A stretch of 64,000 bases of DNA, taken from assembly GCA_029243395.1 (NCBI GenBank), contig JAQWSE010000001.1, positions 62,001 through 126,000 of the forward strand. Reading direction: 5' to 3'. Shown here one piece after another: positions 1 through 9,500 of this stretch (position 1 is the first letter of the stretch; each line of letters starts with the position of its first letter). The translations under genes were made by a program, and so were the position numbers. This stretch comes from Paracoccaceae bacterium (GTDB lineage Bacteria > Pseudomonadota > Alphaproteobacteria > Rhodobacterales > Rhodobacteraceae). The notes under the pieces were generated by a model. It had not been told where the DNA came from, did not search any database, and worked only from the letters and a program-made list of their open reading frames with translations.

Positions 1-409
1 TAAAAACCCCTGAGGAAGTTTTTGGCAAAATAATTTCATCTTTTTCTGAATCTATTTCATTAATTAATCTTGCTCCATCAGATCCCTTTGGGACATTCAT
101 TCCTGACAATTTATGGTCAATAGACCTGTCACGCCCATCAAGAGTGAGGCTTTCTATGACGGTATGTAACACTTCAACATTTTTTTCTCTAGCTCTGTTA
201 ACAAGCTTTATTTGATTTGGGACCACTTCATTAATCAATTGTTTATGAAAATAACAATTTTCATCCAATTCAGGGTGCATGGGATCTCTACTGGGGATAC
301 AGTATTCTTTTTGCATATCCACAGTTAATATAGCTGTCCGAACAGCAATAAATGGCGTAGATCTTGTTACCTGAAGAGGACCAATGTTAGCAGAATATTC
401 TTCTTCCAT
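1..409 (-). CDS. Isochorismatase-family cysteine hydrolase (partial, 3' end outside window)
   Basis: This reading frame starts at an ATG at 409 and runs open to the window edge, giving 136 codons. Residues about 27-40 read ILTVDMQKEYC, which places the Asp of the isochorismatase-fold Asp-Lys-Cys triad at D31. Near the end, PKTSSGVF supplies the usual Lys followed by the Ser/Phe motif. The catalytic Cys would lie beyond the window. Family members hydrolyse C-N bonds (N-carbamoylsarcosine, biuret, ureidoacrylate, nicotinamide) or isochorismate; the substrate cannot be read here. It lies 45 bp downstream of livM on the same strand, so it is probably the last or a late gene of the Liv operon, which hints at an imported amide or amine substrate. 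Confidence 0.8.
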   Translation of the reverse strand, partial: MEEEYSANIGPLQVTRSTPFIAVRTAILTVDMQKEYCIPSRDPMHPELDENCYFHKQLINEVVPNQIKLVNRAREKNVEVLHTVIESLTLDGRDRSIDHKLSGMNVPKGSDGARLINEIDSEKDEIILPKTSSGVF

Positions 410-454
410 GAATTAATTCATCCTTCTTATTTTATTCAACCAGCAGGTTAAAAT

Positions 455-1504
455 TCAAACCTTCGGGACATTACGCCCTTTAAGGAACATTTGTTCAATT
501 TCAAAGTTCCCGACTAAGCCCCCGTTCCGCAATACCATTATTAAAACTATTACTGCACCTAGTGTAATCCCTGAAAGTCCTAACATCTCAGGAAATTTTA
601 TACCTATCAGCACGGGTCCTGTCTCCATGAACCTAACCCACTCTAAACCAAAGGTAATCATAATTGTTCCAAGGACTGCTCCAGTAATCGATCTCATTCC
701 TCCTAGAATTAGCATAGCTAATGTAAGAAATACATGTGAAAAGTAAAACGGTCGAGCGCTTATAGTACCCAAGAAATACGCATAACATATGCCTGCCATT
801 GCCAGAATCAAACCACCTAATGTCCAGGCAAATAGCCTAAGATTAAAAATGTTTACCCCCATTGCACTAGCGCTAGTATCATCATCAGAACTCGCTCTGA
901 GTTGTATCCCCCATTTTGACTCTCTAAAAAACCGCGCCACAAAAATTACCCCTATAGAAATAATGATGATTGAATAAAGGTCAAAAACCTGAGGGATCCC
1001 AAAAAAGGCCTGCTTTCCCTTAAAGATATCAGTTCTATGCATGAAAACTGAGTGCACTATTACCAAAATAGCAATAGTCACTATTGTAGCGCCTATCCCA
1101 GAAAGCCGTACGATGATTAATCCAGTTAGAAACGCCAAGAACCCCGTGATAGTAAGTGAAATAATTGCCGATGAAAATGCATCCAACTCAAAAGTATTTA
1201 ATCCCCATGGTGCATCAGGAAGAGACAGCTTTTTTATTGTCACCGGGGTTACACATATTGCTGCCACATATGCCCCTAAACCCATAAATGCGCTATGGGA
1301 TAAATTTGTGATATTAGTATTGCCCATGAAAACCTGCAGTCCCAAAACAACGAGTAAGTTGACATAAGCTGCATAAACCAACCTTAAATGATATTTTTCC
1401 CCAAATACGATAACTAATAAACCTATGCCTGCTACAAGTATTGATAATAAACTTGCCCCCCATACAGCATTTTTAAAACTTCTAATTGATTGGAAAATTC
1501 TCAA
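455..1504 (-). CDS. livM: Branched-chain amino acid-type ABC transporter permease LivM
   Basis: A 349-aa, very hydrophobic protein with about eight to ten membrane segments. It carries the LivM-type stretch NLLVVLGLQVFMGNTNITNL near the first helices and the cytoplasmic coupling-loop region RASSDDDTSASAMGVNIFNLR that contacts the ATPases. It forms the inner-membrane channel with LivH. Its start overlaps the end of livH by 4 bp, typical of translational coupling. In this family the real ligand may be a branched-chain amino acid, another amino acid, a short amide or urea, so the symbol marks the family rather than the substrate. Confidence 0.9.
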   Translation of the reverse strand: MRIFQSIRSFKNAVWGASLLSILVAGIGLLVIVFGEKYHLRLVYAAYVNLLVVLGLQVFMGNTNITNLSHSAFMGLGAYVAAICVTPVTIKKLSLPDAPWGLNTFELDAFSSAIISLTITGFLAFLTGLIIVRLSGIGATIVTIAILVIVHSVFMHRTDIFKGKQAFFGIPQVFDLYSIIIISIGVIFVARFFRESKWGIQLRASSDDDTSASAMGVNIFNLRLFAWTLGGLILAMAGICYAYFLGTISARPFYFSHVFLTLAMLILGGMRSITGAVLGTIMITFGLEWVRFMETGPVLIGIKFPEMLGLSGITLGAVIVLIMVLRNGGLVGNFEIEQMFLKGRNVPKV

Positions 1505-2397
1505 ATTTTATCTCCTTTTTCCTTTGGTGGAGATAAGATCCCTTCAGGTCTCCATACTAAGATAATTGCTATAATAGCAAAAACGAAAGCATCTTTCATT
1601 CCCCCATAGCTTTGTGGAAGTAGAACTAGCATCCCTACTTCTAATGCACCCAAAAGGAATCCCCCTAACACAGCGCCAGGAAGACTACCAAAGCCTCCCA
1701 CAACACAGGCTACAAAAGCTTTTAAAACTGGGTTGAATCCCAATGTAGGATCAACGGCACCTCTTCTCGCAATGATGAAAATAGCTGCAATCCCAGCTAA
1801 CAGACCTGAGATAGCAAAGGCCGCAGCTATCACTCGATTAGCTCTGATACCCATTAGTCTTACCATTTCAAAATCTAGCGAAGCGGCTCTCATTGCTATA
1901 CCTAAAAGACTTTTCTTAAGAAATAACACTAATAGTAAAATCGCTATCAAGGTTGCTAGAGTTTCAAAAATTTGCAAAGAAGATATCTGTATAGGACCAA
2001 GTCTTATTGGCCAGTCTAGAAAATACATTGATGTCACAGCTATAGGCCTGGGGGAAACTAACAAAAGAAAAAGGTTTTGAAGAATTAAGCTAACACCAAA
2101 TGCCGTTAATAAACCTGTGGTGGCGTCGGCGTAGCGCACAGGCCTAAAGGCTATTCTTTCAAGGAAAAGAGCCATGATTATAGCCGCCAATACTGCCCCC
2201 AAAATTATTATTATGGGATTCTTAAAGGCCAGAGTAGCCATTACCATCATCGTATAACCGCCAATTGCAATTACTTCACCGTGAGCAAAATTTACAAGAT
2301 TCATTATAGAAAAAACGATGGCCAAACCTAACGCAATTAGGGCATATTCTGCTCCAAAACTAAGGGCATTAAGTGTTTGTTGAACAATGTAATCCAT
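1501..2397 (-). CDS. livH: Branched-chain amino acid-type ABC transporter permease LivH
   Basis: A 298-aa integral membrane protein. Its N-terminus contains LGLAIVFSIMNLVNFAHGE, the signature start of LivH permeases, and the coupling region has AMRAASLDFEMVRLMGI. It pairs with LivM to form the translocation pore of a periplasmic-binding-protein-dependent importer. The ATG at 2397 shares its base with the last base of the livF stop codon, and the 3' end overlaps livM by 4 bp, so livF-livH-livM should be translated as a coupled unit. Confidence 0.92.
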   Translation of the reverse strand: MDYIVQQTLNALSFGAEYALIALGLAIVFSIMNLVNFAHGEVIAIGGYTMMVMATLAFKNPIIIILGAVLAAIIMALFLERIAFRPVRYADATTGLLTAFGVSLILQNLFLLLVSPRPIAVTSMYFLDWPIRLGPIQISSLQIFETLATLIAILLLVLFLKKSLLGIAMRAASLDFEMVRLMGIRANRVIAAAFAISGLLAGIAAIFIIARRGAVDPTLGFNPVLKAFVACVVGGFGSLPGAVLGGFLLGALEVGMLVLLPQSYGGMKDAFVFAIIAIILVWRPEGILSPPKEKGDKI

Positions 2398-3104
2398 TAA
2401 GCCTCAACCCCGGTTAATGAGGACATAAGATCTCCTTTATTCAAAATTTCTTCACTAGACCCACTTGCTATCACATTGCCGCTATTTAAAATAAAACTAA
2501 AATCAGCAAGCTTAAGGGCTTCGGTGGCATTTTGCTCAACCAATAAAATCGTCATACCTTGAGCTTTTAAATCTTGAATAAGTTCAAATACTTGACGAGT
2601 GATTCTTGGCGCCAAACCAAGGCTTGGTTCATCTAACAAGAGAATTTTTGGCCTGCTCATCAATGCTCGAGCTATAGTTAGCATTTGTTGTTCCCCTCCT
2701 GAAAGTGTGCCAGCAGCTTGATCTCTCCTTTCATCCAAAATAGGAAAAGTCTTTAACCATGCATTGATTTCTTCATCAGCAGCTTTTCTATCTTCCCTGA
2801 TTGCAGATCCAATGAATAAATTTTCAAAAACTGAAAGATTACTGAATACTCGCCGCCCTTCTGGAGCAATAGAAATACCTAATTTAACCCTTTCCTCTGT
2901 ATGCATTTTGCTGATGTCTTTATCAAGAAACCGTATAGAACCAGATGAACTGACCGTTCCCAGAATAGAAGATATAGTGGAAGTCTTGCCTGCTCCATTA
3001 GGCCCCAAGAGAGCAACACAGCTTCCTTTCTTTACCGAAAAATCAATGCTGTGAACAACTTTGATTCTTCCGTAAAATACACTAAGGTTCTTGACTTCAA
3101 GCAT
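2397..3104 (-). CDS. livF: Branched-chain amino acid-type ABC transporter ATPase LivF
   Basis: ABC ATPase of 235 aa starting MLEVKNLSVFYG. The Walker A is GPNGAGKTS, the signature is LSGGEQQ and the Walker B is ILLLDEPSLGLAP; this last run is typical of LivF. An in-frame TTG lies 45 bp upstream, but that extension is encoded inside a 12-bp-arm hairpin and adds an unrelated leader, so I take the ATG at 3104. The Shine-Dalgarno site is weak. It energises uptake together with LivG. It is 63 bp downstream of livK, and the intervening hairpin probably lowers its expression relative to the binding protein. Confidence 0.92.
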   Translation of the reverse strand: MLEVKNLSVFYGRIKVVHSIDFSVKKGSCVALLGPNGAGKTSTISSILGTVSSSGSIRFLDKDISKMHTEERVKLGISIAPEGRRVFSNLSVFENLFIGSAIREDRKAADEEINAWLKTFPILDERRDQAAGTLSGGEQQMLTIARALMSRPKILLLDEPSLGLAPRITRQVFELIQDLKAQGMTILLVEQNATEALKLADFSFILNSGNVIASGSSEEILNKGDLMSSLTGVEA

Positions 3105-3120
3105 ATTGGTCTTTTGTAAA

Positions 3121-3147
3121 GACAGTAGTACCAAAGGCACTACTGTC
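3121..3147 (-). terminator. Intercistronic stem-loop between livK and livF
   Basis: Two 12-bp arms (3121-3132 and 3136-3147) flank a 3-base loop. On the minus-strand transcript every position pairs, with one G-U wobble. Only UUUA follows the stem, so it is at best a partial terminator. Stem-loops just after a binding-protein gene commonly protect the upstream mRNA 3' end and reduce downstream transcription, which would give LivK in excess over the membrane parts. Confidence 0.6.
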
Positions 3148-3167
3148 AAAATTAAATTCCATATAGT

Positions 3168-4325
3168 TTACTTCCAACTAGGAACAAAACTTGGGATTGT
3201 ATTGGAGAGGAGTACTCTTACTCCATCCTTAAATCCTATGACTGGAACAGTTCTCTCAGCATGGGATTTATTCTTTTTGAAAGAAACTGACTCTACGGTC
3301 CTGACTGGAATGCTATCCGCATCTCTTAATGCTTTTCTAATAGCCTCTGGATCAGTTCCTCCAGTTTTCTCAACTGCATAGGCTATTGCCATTATTACGT
3401 CAGCACCCAAGGCTGGAAACATGCCATCAACAGGCATTCCCATTGCCTTACATTCTTTTTGAAAAGCCTGCATTGCACTTCCTGGTTGTGAAGGAGCCAA
3501 AGTACCAAACGCAACTTTATCTAAAATAGACTTGTCACTATCAGCTACTGAATCAAGTGAGGGATCATCTAATCCGTCAGATCCAAAAACCCAAGCATCA
3601 ATCCCAGCTGCCTTCATCTGCCTAATAAGGACACCAACATCGGGCATTATAGACGAAATATAAACTGCATCAGGAGTTGTTGAAAGTTTTTTCATTTCAG
3701 CGACCTGAGGGGACCAGTCACTTGTAGGAATACTAAAATTCATTTTTGATAGAACTTTTCCACCCCCATTTTCAATCGCCTCTCCAAACCAGAGTGGGGT
3801 CTTAGCTGACCAAGATCCACCATCATCTGAGGTAAGCAGAACAACATTCTTGACACCTTCTGACAGAGCATATTCAGCTGCTGCGGCAGCAGTGAAAGGA
3901 TCTGGAGAAACATTAGAGATGAAATTGTCTACTATTCCAGTATGCATCTCAACTTGAGTACTTTGAGCTTGAAGAATAGTCACACCGTATCCTGCTGCAA
4001 TTTGAGCAACTGGGATCATTGTGTCAGAAAATGGAATTGTCCCAATTGCAATGACGCCTTGCTCTAAGAATTTCTCCGTTAGAGAAATAGCTGTTTGCGT
4101 ATCTGTTCCCGTATCTTGGACTAGAAGTTCAAACTTCTTCCCATTCACACCACCATTTTTATTAATGATTTCCGCCATGCACTTTGCTCCTTGAATCTCA
4201 GCATATGGTGCATATTCTCCAGTTAAAGGAACTGGAAACCCTACCTTTATTGTGTCTCCAAAAGCTGGAAAAGCAATAAAAGACACAAAAAGAATCTTTG
4301 AAAGATTTTTTAGGAATTGTTTCAT
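3168..4325 (-). CDS. livK: Periplasmic amino acid/amide-binding protein of Liv-type ABC importer
   Basis: Periplasmic binding protein of the Peripla_BP_6 / LivK family, 385 aa from the ATG at 4325. That ATG follows the ribosome site AAGGGAGA and opens a clean signal peptide (MKQFLKNLSKILFVSFIAFP, cleavage near AFG-DT). The mature protein begins IKVGFPVPLTGEYAPYAE, the characteristic first strand of these proteins. A longer frame of 421 aa exists, but it would bury the signal peptide, so I reject it. The protein captures the ligand and delivers it to LivHM. The ligand is not predictable by eye. Confidence 0.9.
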   Translation of the reverse strand: MKQFLKNLSKILFVSFIAFPAFGDTIKVGFPVPLTGEYAPYAEIQGAKCMAEIINKNGGVNGKKFELLVQDTGTDTQTAISLTEKFLEQGVIAIGTIPFSDTMIPVAQIAAGYGVTILQAQSTQVEMHTGIVDNFISNVSPDPFTAAAAAEYALSEGVKNVVLLTSDDGGSWSAKTPLWFGEAIENGGGKVLSKMNFSIPTSDWSPQVAEMKKLSTTPDAVYISSIMPDVGVLIRQMKAAGIDAWVFGSDGLDDPSLDSVADSDKSILDKVAFGTLAPSQPGSAMQAFQKECKAMGMPVDGMFPALGADVIMAIAYAVEKTGGTDPEAIRKALRDADSIPVRTVESVSFKKNKSHAERTVPVIGFKDGVRVLLSNTIPSFVPSWK

Positions 4326-4383
4326 AATTTTCTCCCTTATATTTGATTTGTTATAATTTTTTATGATTGCTATTGTAGTCATA

Positions 4384-5091
4384 TTAATGCCCGATATATG
4401 CTTCCTTAACCCTTGCGTCATTGGATATCTCATTTGGTTTTCCGGATGCTATTACCTCCCCCATGTTCATCACCGTTATCTTATCGCACACACCCATTAT
4501 GAATTTTAAGTCATGATCTATGACGATGATAGCACATGAATTATTTTCTTGCACCCACCTTAACGAATTTGAAAGTTCTTGGGTCTCATTTTCATTCATT
4601 CCGGCGGCAGGTTCATCCAGAAGTAGGACCAAAGGGTTTAATGCCAGTGCTCGGACAATCTCTAGTCTCCTTAAATGACCATATGACAATTCATCTGATG
4701 CTAAATCAGCCTTGTCAGAAAGGTCAAAGACATGAATTATTTCATCCAAATTCTTAGTTTCCTTTCTCTCAGAATATTGAGAAGAGATTTCTGCTACCTC
4801 AATATTTTGCCCAACAGTGAGATTGGGATAAATTCTTAAATTTTGGAAAGTCCGAGCTAAGCCCAAACGCGCTCTTTCATAAGACTTTCTCAAGGTAATA
4901 TTTTTACCAGAAAGATAAATTGCGCCATTATCAGGGGCCAGCAATCCAGAAATCAAATTAATGAGCGTTGATTTCCCTGCTCCGTTCGGGCCAATTAAAC
5001 CCAACACATCCCCTTTCTCTATTTCTAAGGAAACATCAGATACTGCTTTAACCCCACCAAAGCTTTTCGAAATATTTCGGAGACTCAACAT
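4384..5091 (-). CDS. livG: Branched-chain amino acid-type ABC transporter ATPase LivG
   Basis: ABC ATPase of 235 aa with Walker A GPNGAGKST, a signature-region sequence LSYGHLRRLEI in place of the canonical LSGGQ, and Walker B LVLLLDEPAAGMNENE; the AAGMN run is the LivG hallmark. The ATG at 5091 is the first start in frame. It is the first gene of the minus-strand operon livG-livK-livF-livH-livM-hydrolase and lies back to back with the glutamine-synthetase-like gene. Having livG ahead of livK, apart from livF, is an uncommon but known order. Confidence 0.92.
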   Translation of the reverse strand: MLSLRNISKSFGGVKAVSDVSLEIEKGDVLGLIGPNGAGKSTLINLISGLLAPDNGAIYLSGKNITLRKSYERARLGLARTFQNLRIYPNLTVGQNIEVAEISSQYSERKETKNLDEIIHVFDLSDKADLASDELSYGHLRRLEIVRALALNPLVLLLDEPAAGMNENETQELSNSLRWVQENNSCAIIVIDHDLKFIMGVCDKITVMNMGEVIASGKPNEISNDARVKEAYIGH

Positions 5092-5125
5092 AATTACAGG
5101 TTCAACCCATCAATTCATTTCGTTA

Positions 5126-5154
5126 TTGATAAAAAAAGTGTCTAATCATAAACT
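5126..5154 (+). promoter_or_regulatory. Putative sigma-70-type promoter for the GS-like gene
   Basis: TTGATA (5126-5131), a 17-base spacer and TAAACT (5149-5154) lie in the 106-bp divergent gap between livG and the glutamine-synthetase-like gene. Transcription would begin about 38 bases before the ATG at 5198. This is a pattern match only. Confidence 0.35.
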
Positions 5155-5197
5155 CGAACCCTAAGGTAAAAGATAATTTTCGTCTAGAGGACAAATC

Positions 5198-6520
5198 ATG
5201 CCAAATGAAATTGACGATTACCAAGTATTTTTTGGGTGCTCAGATTTTTCTGGCCTTTTTAGAGGAAGAGCCGTCTCCTCCCTAGAATATAAGCGGAGGC
5301 TTAATACAGGATGCGGCTGGGTGCCTGCTGATCAATCACTAACTCCTTTCGGAGAAATAGGTCCTGCCAACCCTTTTGGTTCTCTGGGTGACCTCCGGCT
5401 AATTCCTGATCAGAAAGCAGAATACAAAGTAAAATGTGATGAAATGCTAAGCCCACTACATTTTCTCTTATGCGATATTAATAATTTAGATGGAACTCCC
5501 TGGGATTGTTGCGCTAGAAATTACTTAAAGCAAGGCATCAAATTACTTAATGAAAACTACGGTTTGTCATTAACAATCGGCTTTGAACACGAATTTACAA
5601 TAATTGATCCAGATCTCATGCCTGAACCTGTTTTTTCTATGCGCGCATTTAGAAAAGAGGAAAAATTTATTTCCATTCTAGCAAAATGTCTTAACGAGAC
5701 TAAAATAATTGCTGAAAATTTTCTACCTGAATACGGAGTTAACCAGTTTGAGGTTCCAACTTCTGCAAAAGCCCCCTTAGCTGCCGCAGATGATGCCGTG
5801 GCATTTCGCGAGATTGTAAAAGAAGTGTCGCGCGTCACGTCTAGGAAACTTTCTCTATCACCCAAGCTCACACCAGAATCAGTTGGTAATGGAGTCCACT
5901 TGCATCTATCTCTCGAAAACGGCAGTGGAACAAATGTCAGCGAGGACAGGAATAAAAAAGGAGCTTTAAGCAAAGAATTTTCAGCATTTTGTGCAGGAAT
6001 TTTACGACATATTGATAGTGTAGCTGCGCTTAGTGCTCCATCCCCAATATCTTACCTAAGACTTAAACCTCACCATTGGTCTGCATCCTATAATACAATC
6101 AGTGTGCAAGACAGAGAGGCGGCCATACGAATTTGCCCTGAGATAAAACATAAAAATAGAAAATTTTCATCCTTCCGGGCTGAAGTCAGAGTTGGAGACG
6201 CCACCTCTTCTCCTTATCTGCATTTGGGTTCAATAATACATGCAGGCCTCATTGGACTTGAGAAAAATCTACAAGTACATCGTTTCACAGAATCAGATCC
6301 TAGCGAAATGACTAGTAAGGAAAAGAAGAAATTGGGGTTAAAAAGATTACCCAGATCTCTCGGAGAATCCATGAATTCTTTATCATCAGACGCAGACTTT
6401 AGGAAATCAGCGAAACCATTGTTTTGGGAATGCTATAGGGACATGAGGTCAACTGAACTGGCATACACAAAAAAAATGAGTGAAAAAGAGTTATGCAATT
6501 CGTATAGAAAAATTTTCTAA
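5198..6520 (+). CDS. Glutamine synthetase-family gamma-glutamyl ligase
   Basis: A 440-aa member of the glutamine synthetase family, beginning at an ATG 8 bases after AGAGG. The metal-binding GFEHEF motif is near residue 128, NQFEVPTSA follows, NGVHLHLSL carries the metal/ATP His, and REAAIRICPEI is the late active-site arginine region. The N-terminal part is unlike housekeeping GlnA (no standard MSxxxV start, and shorter). This is the profile of GS-like enzymes that ligate glutamate to an amine, such as gamma-glutamylputrescine synthetase (PuuA) and its relatives. It is divergent from the Liv operon and its stop overlaps by 4 bp the stop of the kinase-M23-PLP fusion. The amine substrate is unknown. 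Confidence 0.8.
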   Translation: MPNEIDDYQVFFGCSDFSGLFRGRAVSSLEYKRRLNTGCGWVPADQSLTPFGEIGPANPFGSLGDLRLIPDQKAEYKVKCDEMLSPLHFLLCDINNLDGTPWDCCARNYLKQGIKLLNENYGLSLTIGFEHEFTIIDPDLMPEPVFSMRAFRKEEKFISILAKCLNETKIIAENFLPEYGVNQFEVPTSAKAPLAAADDAVAFREIVKEVSRVTSRKLSLSPKLTPESVGNGVHLHLSLENGSGTNVSEDRNKKGALSKEFSAFCAGILRHIDSVAALSAPSPISYLRLKPHHWSASYNTISVQDREAAIRICPEIKHKNRKFSSFRAEVRVGDATSSPYLHLGSIIHAGLIGLEKNLQVHRFTESDPSEMTSKEKKKLGLKRLPRSLGESMNSLSSDADFRKSAKPLFWECYRDMRSTELAYTKKMSEKELCNSYRKIF

Positions 6521-9500
6521 CTGCCCTCTCTCAAATAAGATTCCTCCAAAACATCTGCAAATGCACTTAAAAATATTTTAACATCATCGTGAATTAAACT
6601 TAATGGTGGCCTTATCTTCAGTATATTTTCGTAAGGACCTTCTAGACCAACGAGGATCCTCTTATCCCGCAACCTATTGCAAATGTAATTGGCCTCAGAG
6701 GTTCCTGGTTCTTTAGTCTCAAAATTTCTAATAATTTCGACCCCCCAGAATAGACCCATACCCCGTACATCTCCTATTAAGGATGAACCTAGTTTTAATG
6801 CAACTAAGCCCTTTTCAAGAAATGAACCCATTTGCTTTGAATTCTCCCCAAGCATTTCGTCATCAACAATTTCTAAAACTTCGTTTGCTATCAAACATGA
6901 AAGATCAGATCCTCCAAAGGTTGAGAAGAACTCGATTCCATTGTTGAAGGCCTTAGCAATTTCTTGAGTTGTAACTACCGCTCCAATCGGATGTCCATTT
7001 CCTATTGGTTTTCCTAAGACCACAATGTCTGGTAAAATCTTCTGTTGTTCAAAACCAAAGTAATAGCCACCTAGTCGTCCTAAACCTGTTTGAACCTCGT
7101 CTGCAATGCAAACACCTCCTGCGGCTTTAACTTCCTCATATATATGCTGCAAAATGCCTGGTTGAGGTATAATTTGCCCAGCAACACTAGGAAAAGTTTC
7201 AGAAATGAAACCCCCTAAACTTCTACCCTGTGCTTGAATATCATTTAAGATCTTGGTTATTTGATATCTAGGATCCACATCTCTGAATTCATTGGGACAA
7301 TCTATGACATGAACCCAATCTTGCTTTCCTATGCCGTTCGGCTTGTTAAATTTGTAGGGAGAAACTTCAATAGCAGCATTAGTATTACCATGGTAGCCAT
7401 GGTCAAAAGTAACAAAATCTTTATTACCTGTATATGTTTTAGCAAGACGCAAAGCTAACTCATTAGCTTCAGATCCAGAATTCACAAAAAAAACAACCTC
7501 AAATGAACTGGGGAATTTTGATAATAGGTTCTCTGAAAGCTTCTTTTGACTTGGGTGAAGATACCGAGTGTTCGAATTTATAAGTCTCAGTTGCTTATTA
7601 ACTAAATTAGCAATTCTAGAATGAGAATGTCCCACGTGTGGTACATTATTATAAAAATCAAGATAGCATCTACCACTTTCATCAAACAGATAGTTTTTGA
7701 ACCCTCTCATGATCAAAATTGGATCCTTATAACTCAATTTTAAATTTCCTGAAAAACTCTTTATTCGGTTTTGAATAAGGTGATTTTTATCAATTTTTCT
7801 GAAAGTAATGGCTCCTGGGTTTATTCCCAAGAGTGTTGCTGGATTTGGGCAGTATTGGGACCAAAATTTAATATCGTCAGGATTACACACCCCTGGCCAA
7901 TTATTCTCTTGCCCCAATCCCAGAGCTAATTGCAAATGTAAATGCGGTTCCCACCCTCCATTTACGCTTTTACTTCCTATTTTTCCTATTAAATCACCCT
8001 TCCCCAGATGCTCTCCTTCATGAAATCTTAATGACTTTGGATCCAAGTGTCCAAAGAGAGAGAAGAAAGAAATACCGTTGGGTGTTCTATGCTCAATTAC
8101 GACAAAGCCTCCATAATCAAGCGGTTTATCGCAAAACTCTGAATGAATCACCTCACCTTCTAAAGGAGTAAAAATTTCTGTTCCAAAAGGGGCAAAGACA
8201 TCTATGCCCAGATGTATAGTTCTCCGATCAGAATTTTTCTCAGGGCCTAGCCTAAAATCTTCGGCAGTATAGATTAATCTAGGTTCTAGATATTTCCCCA
8301 AATTAATTGAACTCTGGCTTTCAGATTCACTGCGGCCAGTTAAATTTATTGCCTCAGACTGAGTGATAGAATGCGGATCTATTGGTATTATGCTTTCTAG
8401 ATCCAGTGAAATGATTTTTGCATCCTTTAAAGGTTTTCTAATGATGGGATGAAATCCAGCTTTACCTTGGTTAAGATATTCTATTACTTCGGATCCTCCT
8501 TTCACTGGGGGTAAATCACAAATATTCCTAAATCTTGCAGTAAAAAAATTCTTACCGTTGACCATATTCCACACGAAATTTTTAGAATCTTTTTGCGAAA
8601 TTATAACGTATGGGTCATCTGGTTTATCTTTCGCCATTATTGACGAATTCACATAACTTACGGCCAACCTTGTAATAATCAAGGTAAACAATATGTCTAA
8701 CTCTTCCTCTGAAATTGGATTAATTGAATGGTAGCCCCGTAAAAATTCTAGCTGCATATTTAAACCAATTCCAGGAAGAATTAACAAATATGCAGAGCAT
8801 ATAGCTACATTACAAATCGTAGGAGATTTTGAAAGGTCTCCAAAATCTAATATTCCTGAAAGGAAAGCTTGGCCATTGGATAAAAATCCAACAAGGAGAT
8901 TTTGATCATTTAAATCATTGTGTATCCAATAATGAGGTAAGTGGTTCAGTCTATCGGAAATATTTAAGAAGTCATCTAGAATTTCGTTTATAATAAGTTC
9001 TAATTCAGGATCCGAAATATCAGGCACATTATCTCTTATCCATAGAGGTTTCGTGAGATCCCATTTGTTGCTAGGAGGGTCTATATCTGTAGTAAATTTT
9101 TTTGAAGCAAGATCCAAAGACGCTACTTTTTTGCCTAAATCTAACATAAGATTCTTAGATATTGGAGATACATTAGACAGCATGATACCTTCGATTTTTT
9201 CCAGCACCCAAATGATGCGTTCATCGTTGTTAAGATCAGCAGCTAATTCATAGCTTTTTCCCGAAACGGATTTTATTATTTTTGGAATGGGTAATTCACT
9301 TCCGTCTTTTCTCAAAAATTCTAAGATAGAAACCTGAGCGTCCAAAAAAGACTTTTCACAGTTTAGTCTCATTATCTTGACTATAAATTTACTATCGTTA
9401 GACTGAATCAACTCAAAATTAAAATCGAATTCGCTGTTTAAAATTTTGTATTGCCCACTCAAATTCCATCTGTCAGAAACAACCTGTGCCCAGTGAATCT

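Noticed and set aside
3105-3149. Longer LivF start at a TTG
   Set aside because: The extension is encoded by the intercistronic hairpin and adds residues unlike any LivF N-terminus.
455-5091. Assigning branched-chain amino acids as the ligand of the Liv system
   Set aside because: Liv-family importers carry many ligands, and the neighbours suggest an amine or amide, so the family name is kept without a substrate.
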